A stretch of 12,550 bases of DNA from Candidatus Acidiferrum typicum (GCA_002478115.1 DLMH01000066.1:1-12550); one strand, 5' to 3'. Positions 6,121 to 12,375 are shown, counted from the first letter of the stretch. Made by a program: numbers and translations. Notes: generated by a model from the sequence alone, not told the origin.

Positions 6121-8319
6121 ATGCTACGCACACGAAACATTCTCTCAATGCTTACCGCCGCGGCGCTGCTCTCGCCGGGCGCTCCGCTTGTCGCCCAGGA
6201 ACCCGGCCAGCCCGTCGCCGCTCAGGGCCGCATTCGCATCACTACCGAACTCGTATTAGTGAATGTCGTCGCCCACGATAAAAAGGGCAACTTAATCAAG
6301 GATCTGAAGAAAGAGGATTTTACTCTTTACGAAGACGGCAAAAAGCAGGCTATCTCCAGCTTCGATTTTGAGAATGTTGATGAATTGCCGGCCACTGCCG
6401 GCCCAACAGTCTCAGGCGCGGCGCCGGAAACGCCGGGAACACTGCTGCACTCCAGCAAGAAAGCTCCTCCCACGCTCGATGCTCGCGATCGCCGCCTGAT
6501 TCTCCTCTTCTTCGACTTTTCCGCCATGGAGCCCGAGGAGATTGACCGCTCGGTGGACGCCGCGAAGAAATTCGTTCACGAGAAGATGCAGCCCGCGGAT
6601 CTCATCGCCATCGTTTCGCTCGCCACCAACATGCACGTGGACTGCGATTTCACCGATGACCAGCAGAAACTCGCCGCCGTGCTCTCCAGCTACAACTCCG
6701 GCGAAGGCCAAGGCTTCGACAACGGCGCCACGGGAAGTTCCGAGGGTGCCGCGGAGACCGGCGGCTCTTTCACCGAAGACGACACCGATCTCAACACCTT
6801 CAACGCCGATCGCAAGCTCCTTGCCATTCAGTCCCTGATGCAGGCGCTCGGCAAGCTCCCGCAGAAAAAGAGCGTCATTTATTTCAGCAATGGCATCACG
6901 CAATCCGGCGTGGATAACCAGTCTGCCTTGCGCGCCGCAACGGCCGCCGCCGTAAAGTCCAACGCCTCCATCTATTCCCTCGACGTTCGCGGCCTGCAAG
7001 CCTTTCCTCCCGGCGGGCAAGCGCAAAACGCCAGCCTGCACGGGCAATCCGCCTACACGGGCGCGTCCACTCTAAACGATCTGAATGGCAACGCCGCTTC
7101 ACAAGACACACTGGCCACGCTTTCCGCGGACACGGGCGGCAAAGCTTTCTTCGATTCCAACGATTTCAGCGGCATCTTCTCCCAGGTGCAGAAAGACAGC
7201 TCCGTCTATTACGTTCTGGGTTTCACCAGCAACAATCCGGCTAAAGACGGCAGGTTCCGGCATCTGAAAGTCACCGTGAAGCGGCCTGACTTGAAGCTCG
7301 ATTTCCGCTCCGGCTATTACGCCGGCCGCGACTTCGAGCACCTGAACCATGCCGACCGCGAAGAGCAGCTCGAAGACGAGATGGCCGCCCAGTTGCCTCG
7401 TGTGGATGTGCCGCTCTACGCTGGCGCCTCCTATTTCCGCAAGGACGATTCCCACTACTATTTGGCCGTTTCCCTCGTCATCCCCGGCTCCCAGATTCCC
7501 TTTGTCACCGAAAAGGACAAAGACAACGCCACCATTGACATCATCGGTGTAGCTCTCGAGAGCGGTAAATTCCCCGTGGGCCGCTTGCGCGACACCGTAA
7601 AACTCGCCGTTGAAAGCACGCGCGAGGTCCGCCGCAAAAACGTTCAGTACAACACCGGCTTCCTCCTGGCTCCCGGCAGCTACCACCTGAAATTCGTGAT
7701 CCGCGAAAATCAGACCGGGCGCATGGGCTCGTTCGAGACCGATGTGCGCATCCCGGACCTTCGCAAGTCGCCCATGAAAATGAGCTCCGTGGTGTTGAGC
7801 AGCCTGCGCGTCCCGGCAACCGCAAAAAAGACGGGCGTCAATCCGCTGGTGCGCGACCAAATGGAGCTCGTTCCCAATATCACCCACGTCTTCACGCCGG
7901 ACCAGCATCTGTACCTGCAGTACGAGGTCTATGATGCCGCCAAGGGCAAGAACTCCGCGCCAGCTGCGCCGGCTCCCGCCGCTCCGGGCCAGCAGGATGC
8001 GGCCAAATCACCCGTGGCCCCAAAGCCTGCGCGTGACTCCGTCCGCGTCCTCACCAGCATCGAATTTATCCAGGGCGGGACGAAGGTCTATGAATCCAAG
8101 CTGGTCGAGGCCAACGAAGTCACCGCGCCCGATCGCAAAGCCGTCATCTTCCAGATGGACTTGCCGCTGCAATCCTTGAAGCCCGGCCTCTATCTCTGCC
8201 AAGTGAACGTGATCGACGACGTCGCCGGCAGTTTCTCCTTCCCTCGGTTTCCGCTCCTCATCCGCGAAGCCGTTCCTCATCCCGCCCCCGCCATCTCCAC
8301 CCCAGCCGCCTCCGATTAG
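6121..8319 (+). CDS. VWFA-related exported protein (TIGR03436-like)
   Basis: A 732-residue exported protein, third gene of the operon, 12 nt after the receptor stop. Residues 1-26 are a signal peptide ending VA before QE. Residues about 38-85 match the conserved opening of the acidobacterial VWFA-related family (TTELVLVNVVAHDKKGN, then KEDFTLYEDGKKQ and I-S-S-F). The VWA core spans about 124-370 (LILLFFDFS, then ADLIAIVSLATN, KKSVIYFSNGI, SIYSLDVRG, YYVLGF), and DFRSGYYAG near 394-402 closes it. The metal site is incomplete: D132-x-S134-x-M136 replaces DxSxS, and N257 stands where an Asp is usual. Residues 403-732 are beta-rich and unfamiliar, with an Ala/Pro-rich linker at about 635-660. VWA domains usually bind proteins; the likely partner here is the receptor or its cargo, which is inference. 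A weak AGAGA site precedes the ATG. Confidence 0.87.
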   Translation: MLRTRNILSMLTAAALLSPGAPLVAQEPGQPVAAQGRIRITTELVLVNVVAHDKKGNLIKDLKKEDFTLYEDGKKQAISSFDFENVDELPATAGPTVSGAAPETPGTLLHSSKKAPPTLDARDRRLILLFFDFSAMEPEEIDRSVDAAKKFVHEKMQPADLIAIVSLATNMHVDCDFTDDQQKLAAVLSSYNSGEGQGFDNGATGSSEGAAETGGSFTEDDTDLNTFNADRKLLAIQSLMQALGKLPQKKSVIYFSNGITQSGVDNQSALRAATAAAVKSNASIYSLDVRGLQAFPPGGQAQNASLHGQSAYTGASTLNDLNGNAASQDTLATLSADTGGKAFFDSNDFSGIFSQVQKDSSVYYVLGFTSNNPAKDGRFRHLKVTVKRPDLKLDFRSGYYAGRDFEHLNHADREEQLEDEMAAQLPRVDVPLYAGASYFRKDDSHYYLAVSLVIPGSQIPFVTEKDKDNATIDIIGVALESGKFPVGRLRDTVKLAVESTREVRRKNVQYNTGFLLAPGSYHLKFVIRENQTGRMGSFETDVRIPDLRKSPMKMSSVVLSSLRVPATAKKTGVNPLVRDQMELVPNITHVFTPDQHLYLQYEVYDAAKGKNSAPAAPAPAAPGQQDAAKSPVAPKPARDSVRVLTSIEFIQGGTKVYESKLVEANEVTAPDRKAVIFQMDLPLQSLKPGLYLCQVNVIDDVAGSFSFPRFPLLIREAVPHPAPAISTPAASD

Positions 8320-8342
8320 CCCCGCCATCCTTGCCGCCGTAG

Positions 8343-8362
8343 GGGCACGATACATCGTGCCC
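8343..8362. repeat. Hairpin repeat GGGCACGAT/ATCGTGCCC
   Basis: GGGCACGAT (8343-8351) and ATCGTGCCC (8354-8362) are perfect 9-bp arms around AC. It lies 23 nt after the VWFA stop codon and is followed by a C/T-rich run, so it could also help terminate that operon. Similar 'GTAGGGGCACG...' hairpins are recalled from many bacterial genomes. Confidence 0.75.
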
Positions 8363-8386
8363 GCCTCTCTCTTTCTTATGTAGTGG

Positions 8387-8402
8387 CCGGTCTTCAGACC
8401 GG
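8387..8402. repeat. TC-loop hairpin CCGGTCT/AGACCGG
   Basis: Perfect 7-bp arms, CCGGTCT (8387-8393) and AGACCGG (8396-8402), around a TC centre. Same architecture as the hairpins at 8652 and 8904 but with a different stem sequence. Confidence 0.7.
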
Positions 8403-8455
8403 TTCTTGGGTTTCTCTTGGCTCTTCTCCCCCTCCGTCGTCCCTCTTTCTCCTCA

Positions 8456-8503
8456 GCGCCGGAGGCGCGCCGTTTGCGTCCGCCGTCTTCTGGAGGGCGC
8501 GCC
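8456..8503. repeat. GCGCC hairpin and paired GGCGCGCC palindromes
   Basis: GCGCC (8456-8460) and GGCGC (8464-8468) pair around GGA. The 8-bp palindrome GGCGCGCC occurs at 8464-8471 and again at 8496-8503. Together with the next hairpin this seems to be one compound intergenic element. Confidence 0.5.
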
Positions 8504-8512
8504 AGACGTTAG

Positions 8513-8532
8513 CCCAGCCCGTCAGGGCTGGG
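8513..8532. repeat. Hairpin repeat CCCAGCCC/GGGCTGGG
   Basis: Perfect 8-bp arms CCCAGCCC (8513-8520) and GGGCTGGG (8525-8532) around a GTCA loop. A very stable stem in RNA or single-stranded DNA. Confidence 0.75.
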
Positions 8533-8591
8533 AAACGAAAACAAAGCAAACCCTCCCCAAACTCTCTCTCTTCTCCCGTCCTCCCCTTCTG

Positions 8592-8616
8592 TCATCCCGA
8601 GCAACGCGAGGGATCC
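8592..8616. repeat. Short-form 'GTCATCCCGAG' repeat
   Basis: ATCCC and GGGAT arms enclose GAGCAACGCGA. This is the compact version of the long nested element at 8731, 9031 and 9153: it keeps the outer stem and lacks the roughly 50-nt inner hairpin block. Confidence 0.65.
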
Positions 8617-8651
8617 CTCTTCCTCCCCGCCTCTCTCCCCCTCCCTAGGGG

Positions 8652-8671
8652 GTCGGACATTCATGTCCGAC
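8652..8671. repeat. TC-loop hairpin GTCGGACAT/ATGTCCGAC
   Basis: Perfect 9-bp arms (8652-8660 and 8663-8671) around TC, preceded by TAGGGG. Partner of the hairpin at 8904, which has the same flank and loop but a compensated stem change. Confidence 0.8.
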
Positions 8672-8714
8672 ATAAATCCGCCCCCAACACCAATGCTCCC
8701 AAAATCTGTCATCC

Positions 8715-8813
8715 CGCCTCGCAGGCCCTCTGTCATCCCGAGTGGAGCGGCCCGATCTTTTCTTTCGCGCCGAATTGTGGCGCGTCGGGTCGCGCAGTCG
8801 AGGGATCTCTCTT
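8715..8813. repeat. Long nested hairpin repeat, copy A (99 bp)
   Basis: Base-for-base identical to 9137-9235. The stem is nested: ATCCC (8735-8739) with GGGAT (8802-8806); GCGGCCCGA (8747-8755) with TCGGGTCGC (8785-8793), allowing one G-U; then CGCGCC (8766-8771) with GGCGCG (8779-8784). A pyrimidine-rich bulge (8756-8765) lies on one side only. Confidence 0.85.
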
Positions 8814-8845
8814 CCTCCTTCGTCAGGGCATGGCAATCCCCGGAA

Positions 8846-8865
8846 CGCCAATCTCCCGATTGGCG
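8846..8865. repeat. Hairpin repeat CGCCAATC/GATTGGCG
   Basis: Perfect 8-bp arms (8846-8853 and 8858-8865) around TCCC. Different stem, same general design as the neighbouring hairpins. Confidence 0.7.
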
Positions 8866-8869
8866 GTTT

Positions 8870-8968
8870 AAAACTCCTCAAACTCTTTCTTCCTCCTTAG
8901 GGGGTCGGAGCTTCAGCTCCGACATACAGGCCACCCCAAAACCAAAAACTCCTCAAACTCTTTCTTCC
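8870..8968. repeat. 24-bp direct repeat flanking a hairpin
   Basis: The 24-bp sequence at 8870-8893 recurs exactly at 8945-8968 (it begins AAAACTCCTCAAACTC). The hairpin at 8904-8923 lies between the copies. A direct repeat around a hairpin is compatible with local duplication or with insertion of the hairpin unit. Confidence 0.65.
8904..8923. repeat. TC-loop hairpin GTCGGAGCT/AGCTCCGAC
   Basis: Perfect 9-bp arms (8904-8912 and 8915-8923) around TC, preceded by TTAGGGG. Against the hairpin at 8652, ACAT has become AGCT in one arm and ATGT has become AGCT in the other, so pairing is kept. Confidence 0.8.
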
Positions 8969-9030
8969 CCCGGCTTGTCCGCTCTATTCTGAGGTTTGCT
9001 CGCCACTCGCCACCCGCCTCTTTCCCCCCA

Positions 9031-9108
9031 TGTCATCCCGACCGTAGCGACCCGATTTGTTCTTCCGCGCCGACTTGTGGCGCGTCGGGCCGCGCAGTCG
9101 AGGGATCT
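9031..9108. repeat. Long nested hairpin repeat, diverged copy C
   Basis: Aligns without gaps to 8731-8808 with roughly ten substitutions. The ATCCC/GGGAT outer arms and the CGCGCC/GGCGCG inner arms are unchanged, and the differences lie mostly in the middle stem, bulge and loop. Confidence 0.75.
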
Positions 9109-9136
9109 GCTTTTCTCCTGCCTTCTGCTCGCCACT

Positions 9137-9235
9137 CGCCTCGCAGGCCCTCTGTCATCCCGAGTGGAGCGGCCCGATCTTTTCTTTCGCGCCGAATTGT
9201 GGCGCGTCGGGTCGCGCAGTCGAGGGATCTCTCTT
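9137..9235. repeat. Long nested hairpin repeat, copy B (99 bp)
   Basis: Identical to 8715-8813 at every position, 422 bp downstream in the same orientation, with the same nested stem design. Full identity next to the diverged copy at 9031 points to recent duplication, gene conversion or transposition. Confidence 0.85.
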
Positions 9236-9390
9236 GCCTCCTGCTCGCTGATCGCCACCCGCCACTGCTGTTACCTCCTGATCGCTGATATCTGATCGCT
9301 GGTCACTCTCTTCCCCAATAGACATTGTGAGGTACTAGCGTCGGAACTGGTATGAGGGGGGAAGCGTGGAGAAGAGTGCACGGTCCACCC

Positions 9391-9415
9391 ACCCTTTGCC
9401 AACCCCGCAAAGGGT
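9391..9415. repeat. Hairpin repeat ACCCTTTGC/GCAAAGGGT
   Basis: Perfect 9-bp arms ACCCTTTGC (9391-9399) and GCAAAGGGT (9407-9415) around CAACCCC. It lies 31 nt downstream of the last PIN gene on the minus strand, but there is no T-run on that strand, so it is not a classic terminator. It looks like another dispersed intergenic element. Confidence 0.7.
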
Positions 9416-9445
9416 AGGCCACCCGCGGAGACTAGAAGCACGGGC

Positions 9446-10654
9446 TCATTGCGCTGAAGATAGTTCAGTCCCCCAGAGTGCTTTGTAATCATCCTCAGAG
9501 GGCAGTGATTTATCGAGGCTGAGCGATGTCAGTCTCCATGGGCCAGTCTTCACCCTCTCCAGTTTTGCCTTTCCGAAGAAATGAAGATTCATCGTCTTGT
9601 CCTCGGTGGGTGCACCTGTGAACGCAAGGTCAAGCATGGTTGGTGCGGCACCGACAACGTATTTTTTCGTTCTGGTGTAGGTAACAAGATAGGGCGCCCT
9701 AGCGAGGACATGTACTTCGCAGCGGATCGTGAATAGAATCGTTGCGTCCTGTTCATTCTTTTGTTGCCATACTGCAGTTCCGATTTCGGAGTAGGTGACT
9801 GATTTTATACGATGAATCTCAACGTACTCCTTTGGCGATTTGATTCCCAGCATAGGGCTTAAATAATCGGCCTTGTCGTCTAGCTCAAGAAACGGTCCGC
9901 CCTGCCCCAGATCGGCATCGGTCAGCTCATGTATCTCGGCGACCTTTTGCAAAATCTGTTCACGAAAAGTCTCGAGGGTGCGTTTAGCTTCCTCACCGCT
10001 GGCCCTAATGCGTTGGAGGTTTTCGTCCTCCATCCCTCTTTCAAGCAGTTCCACGGCCTCCCACAGGTCAGCAACCACCTGTATGTTTGCCCCGAATTGT
10101 TCCTGATGCAACAAGAAGCCCTCAGCCAAGATCCCGTCTCCGGTCACTAGGATTGCTGGATCGATACCGTCGCTCCTGAGATTTCTGAGCACCGTGAACA
10201 TAATCAGGGAATCGCGAAAACCTTTTTCCTTGGATTTGGCGTCGCGCCCCTCAAAAGGCGGCACGCAGTCAATAGACATTTCAAGCAGTGACCGGAGGCT
10301 GATATCTTCCGGGAGAGGTAGTATCTGGATACCGAGTGCGCTGGCCCTCACTCTGAAATGCTCATCGATCCGACTTAAGTGTGATCGCAGCGCCGCTTCG
10401 GCATTTGCCAACTCATCCATTTGTAAGCCGTGCTTGTCCGCCTGGGTTGCAATGAGGCTGAGCTTATCCAGAGACTTTCCGACCTCTGACTTTCGATCTC
10501 TGAGGTACTCCATCCAGCTGACCTCTGCGACTAGAATCTCAAATGGGGTGGACTCGCGAACGGCGAGCAGCATGGAGAGCTCTACGCTCTCAAGCTGGGG
10601 GCCGAGTTGAAAGAGAGCCGTGCTCTCTAGGAAGACTTTCTTGAAAGGGGGCAT
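9446..10654 (-). CDS. PIN-domain protein, DUF4935/PIN_12-like
   Basis: A 402-residue cytoplasmic protein with no signal peptide or membrane segment. The N-terminal part reads as a PIN-fold nuclease. Strand 1 is KKVFLESTALF (5-15), an acidic helix region is VAEVSWMEYL (42-51), and the conserved core is KGFRDSLIM (144-152) followed by AILVTGDGIL (167-176). The likely metal ligands are E10, E49, D148 and D173; E10 replaces the Asp normal at the first position. A charged, probably helical segment (about 200-250) leads to a beta-rich C-terminal region (about 275-380) I do not recognise. PIN proteins usually cut RNA. A GTG at 10681 is in frame, but GGAGGG lies 10 nt upstream of the ATG at 10654 and the PIN strand begins at once, so 10654 is chosen. 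It follows the PIN_8-like gene by 88 nt on the same strand without a terminator. No antitoxin is visible. Confidence 0.75.
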   Translation of the reverse strand: MPPFKKVFLESTALFQLGPQLESVELSMLLAVRESTPFEILVAEVSWMEYLRDRKSEVGKSLDKLSLIATQADKHGLQMDELANAEAALRSHLSRIDEHFRVRASALGIQILPLPEDISLRSLLEMSIDCVPPFEGRDAKSKEKGFRDSLIMFTVLRNLRSDGIDPAILVTGDGILAEGFLLHQEQFGANIQVVADLWEAVELLERGMEDENLQRIRASGEEAKRTLETFREQILQKVAEIHELTDADLGQGGPFLELDDKADYLSPMLGIKSPKEYVEIHRIKSVTYSEIGTAVWQQKNEQDATILFTIRCEVHVLARAPYLVTYTRTKKYVVGAAPTMLDLAFTGAPTEDKTMNLHFFGKAKLERVKTGPWRLTSLSLDKSLPSEDDYKALWGTELSSAQ

Positions 10655-10663
10655 TGACGACTT

Positions 10664-10673
10664 TCCCTCCCTC
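10664..10673 (-). promoter_or_regulatory. Ribosome binding site fixing the ATG start of the second PIN gene
   Basis: On the minus strand GAGGGAGGGA ends 9 nt before the ATG at 10654. The in-frame GTG at 10681 has no purine-rich site upstream, so the ATG is the better start. Confidence 0.6.
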
Positions 10674-10742
10674 GCACTCACAATCGCACGGTCACGTAAT
10701 AAGGGCTCTCATTTTGCGTTCAGGGTCGGCCGCGAACGACGA

Positions 10743-12086
10743 TCAGGGAGCCATGTCGATTTCGCCCAGGCCTATACCGCCGTCCAGCCATGCCAAGATT
10801 GCACGAGTGATAGCCTGCTTGTACGTCCAATCGGCATCGCTCTTCAGGCGGCTTAAAGACACCCGGAGATCCAGGCGACGGGTCTTGCGCGGCCAATCTT
10901 TCGCTTGGAATTCGAGACTGTAAGATCCGCGATCCGGTGTGCCAATCGGGGGCGTACTTTCAATTTCACAGGTCCACTTACCTGTTCTGGCACTAAAAAT
11001 TAGACCGTTGAATGGTAATACTTGAAGAAGGTTGTTCTTGTGGCGTATTTCTTCGGGTGATGGTGACTTAGTCTGAGCAAAGTCGAAAACGCCAGAGTCA
11101 ACCGTCCCTTGAAAGGTGTTGACGTATCCAAATCCGGTGGACGGTATCGTTGTGGCGAATTGGGAACCATAAATCGGCTGGGCGGTAATCCACTGGGTCA
11201 CAGAGTAGTCCGCCGCCTGCTCATCCTGTTTCTCTATTTCCTCGAATTCTGTTTTGGCTTTCTTGGTCGGTTCAGGTTTCACATCAAGGGATTGCTGTGC
11301 GTAGTCCAAGAATTTCGGCGTCGTATACATGTAGAAGCGTACGCTAGCCTTCTCATGCATTTCCTGGCCTAGCTCCCACCTGGGCCCGATCGTCCTTCCC
11401 TCGTGCTTCCACCACCAATCCTCTTTCGCGTCTCCGGAAACAAAAATAACAGGCTTTTCAGTTGAAGCAGCGTAGTCGATTAGCTGGAACCAGATAATCA
11501 GGTCGCCAAATTTATTCGGTTCTGGTTTGGTGTCGTCCCTAAAGCCTGGAGGAGTTTTCTCCGCGTATCGAAGACGTCCCTTCTTGTAGGTCTCCTCCAG
11601 CTTAGCCTGGTCGTAGGGTTTCCCCGTTTTCCCCGAGAAGATCTTGGACAGCTTTGACAAGACATCGTCAGATTTCAGCAAGTCCGGTTGGCTGTTCATC
11701 GACTTGTCTACGATTTCAGTTATGTCATTAGCGGCGCGCTTTGCAGCTTCCGCACATTCAGTCGCCATCTGGGAAGGGTATTCATTTTGGTGGGACTCAA
11801 AACCACTCGCGAGTTTATTCGCAAACTCTTTGAGGGCCTCGTGCGCACGGGACCGAGCAGCGATTGTGGCAATTCTACTACGGAGATATTCGAAGGCCGA
11901 CTGGTGAGGCAGAAAGATACGGCCATCCAGTTTTTGCAACACGTCAAAGAAGGCTTGCTGAGTGTCGGGCGTCACTCTGTAGAGATCAAGTAGGACGTTT
12001 GCGTCAAACGCGAACGTTGCCTCGCTCCACAGTTTCTTGAATTCTTCTTCTGTGGGCGGAAAGAAAGCAGGGAAGAGATCTCTCAT
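10743..12086 (-). CDS. Large PIN-like domain protein, PIN_8 type
   Basis: A 447-residue cytoplasmic protein, first gene of the minus-strand pair. The PIN-like domain covers about 20-260. It has strand 1 with FAFDANVLLDLYR (25-37), PHQSAFEYLRSR (60-71), a long Lys/Glu/Ala-rich helical insert (about 75-175), PPGFRDD (179-185), KFGDLIIWFQLIDYA (192-206), and PVIFVSGDAKEDWWW (212-226). D28, E66, D195, D219 and D223 supply a full set of acidic metal ligands, so an active nuclease is expected. This order, ending in the K-E-D-W-W signature, fits the PIN_8 family (PF18476, recalled). Residues about 290-447 form a second, beta-rich region ending in a helix (ITRAILAWLDG), which I do not recognise. The ATG at 12086 has a purine-rich AAAGAAG 4 nt upstream. 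Target RNA and trigger are unknown; a defence or toxin role is inference. Confidence 0.82.
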   Translation of the reverse strand: MRDLFPAFFPPTEEEFKKLWSEATFAFDANVLLDLYRVTPDTQQAFFDVLQKLDGRIFLPHQSAFEYLRSRIATIAARSRAHEALKEFANKLASGFESHQNEYPSQMATECAEAAKRAANDITEIVDKSMNSQPDLLKSDDVLSKLSKIFSGKTGKPYDQAKLEETYKKGRLRYAEKTPPGFRDDTKPEPNKFGDLIIWFQLIDYAASTEKPVIFVSGDAKEDWWWKHEGRTIGPRWELGQEMHEKASVRFYMYTTPKFLDYAQQSLDVKPEPTKKAKTEFEEIEKQDEQAADYSVTQWITAQPIYGSQFATTIPSTGFGYVNTFQGTVDSGVFDFAQTKSPSPEEIRHKNNLLQVLPFNGLIFSARTGKWTCEIESTPPIGTPDRGSYSLEFQAKDWPRKTRRLDLRVSLSRLKSDADWTYKQAITRAILAWLDGGIGLGEIDMAP

Positions 12087-12184
12087 AAATCTTCTTTAGT
12101 TATTATGCTGACTCGGATATTACCCCAAATTAAGACGGTTAGCCATCCGGGCGCGTGACCAGGGCGAAAAATGCGCACTAGACT

Positions 12185-12222
12185 CTGGGCGCCCCGGCCT
12201 CGTGGTGAGAGGCTGGGTCCAG
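12185..12222. repeat. Long imperfect hairpin
   Basis: CCCGGCCTC (12193-12201) pairs with GAGGCTGGG (12209-12217) over 9 bp (one G-U in the + strand RNA) around a 7-nt loop. The outer arms CTGGG (12185-12189) and TCCAG (12218-12222) extend it after a 3-nt bulge. No T-run follows on either strand. Confidence 0.5.
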
Positions 12223-12240
12223 GGGCTTCCAATTCCGCGC

Positions 12241-12266
12241 GAGTACCAGTTTCGAAACTAGTACTC
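12241..12266. promoter_or_regulatory. 26-bp near-perfect palindrome, possible operator
   Basis: GAGTAC (12241-12246) mirrors GTACTC (12261-12266) and AGTTT (12248-12252) mirrors AAACT (12255-12259). The centre is CG, and one mismatched pair (12247 C, 12260 A) breaks the symmetry. It ends 12 nt before the -35 box of the rightward promoter, a usual place for a dimeric regulator. Confidence 0.5.
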
Positions 12267-12278
12267 TATAAATAATAA

Positions 12279-12307
12279 TTGACAAGTGGTAAATAATGTG
12301 ATATGCT
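12279..12307 (+). promoter_or_regulatory. Sigma-70-type promoter facing right
   Basis: A perfect TTGACA (12279-12284), a 17-nt AT-rich spacer, and TATGCT (12302-12307), which keeps four of six -10 positions. Transcription would begin near 12313-12315 and run rightwards out of the window. Confidence 0.5.
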
Positions 12308-12353
12308 TCACCTGTTATGCTGAGGGGACATTGCTCTTGTGCCATTTCGATCC

Positions 12354-12375
12354 GTCCCGGAGCCTCATCCGGGAC
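12354..12375. repeat. Hairpin GTCCCGGA/TCCGGGAC
   Basis: Perfect 8-bp arms (12354-12361 and 12368-12375) around a 6-nt loop GCCTCA, about 40 nt into the predicted rightward transcript. No T-run follows, so it is not a standard terminator. Confidence 0.55.

Larger units (their letters stand above)
8320..9445. repeat. Intergenic repeat island between convergent operons
   Basis: About 1.1 kb without a credible gene; the frames open here encode Ser/Pro/Arg-rich translations of repeats and have no ribosome binding sites. It carries many perfect inverted repeats (listed separately), three long and one short 'GTCATCCCGAG' elements, a 24-bp direct repeat, and iterated short words (CTCGCCACTCGCC, TGATCGCT). 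It separates the receptor operon (+) from the PIN gene pair (-), so transcription converges on it. I see no transposase. Confidence 0.85.

Noticed and set aside
7099..7908. 269-residue minus-strand frame inside the VWFA-related gene
   Set aside because: Antisense shadow with no ribosome binding site and no recognisable family, opposite a well-supported gene.
8383..8871. 162-residue open frame on + strand after the VWFA gene
   Set aside because: It crosses at least five hairpin repeats, has no ribosome binding site, and its translation is Ser/Pro/Arg-rich repeat sequence.
8715..9235. CRISPR array made of the 99-bp repeats
   Set aside because: The copies are too long, irregularly spaced and internally self-complementary, and there are no cas genes.
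8996..9295. Open frames on both strands inside the repeat island (also 8953-9258 minus)
   Set aside because: They are translations of the GTCATCCCGAG repeat copies, and similar peptide words recur with each copy.
12185..12222. tRNA or terminator at the long hairpin
   Set aside because: There is no cloverleaf with a TTCRA-type arm and no T-run on either strand; only a simple stem-loop is supported.
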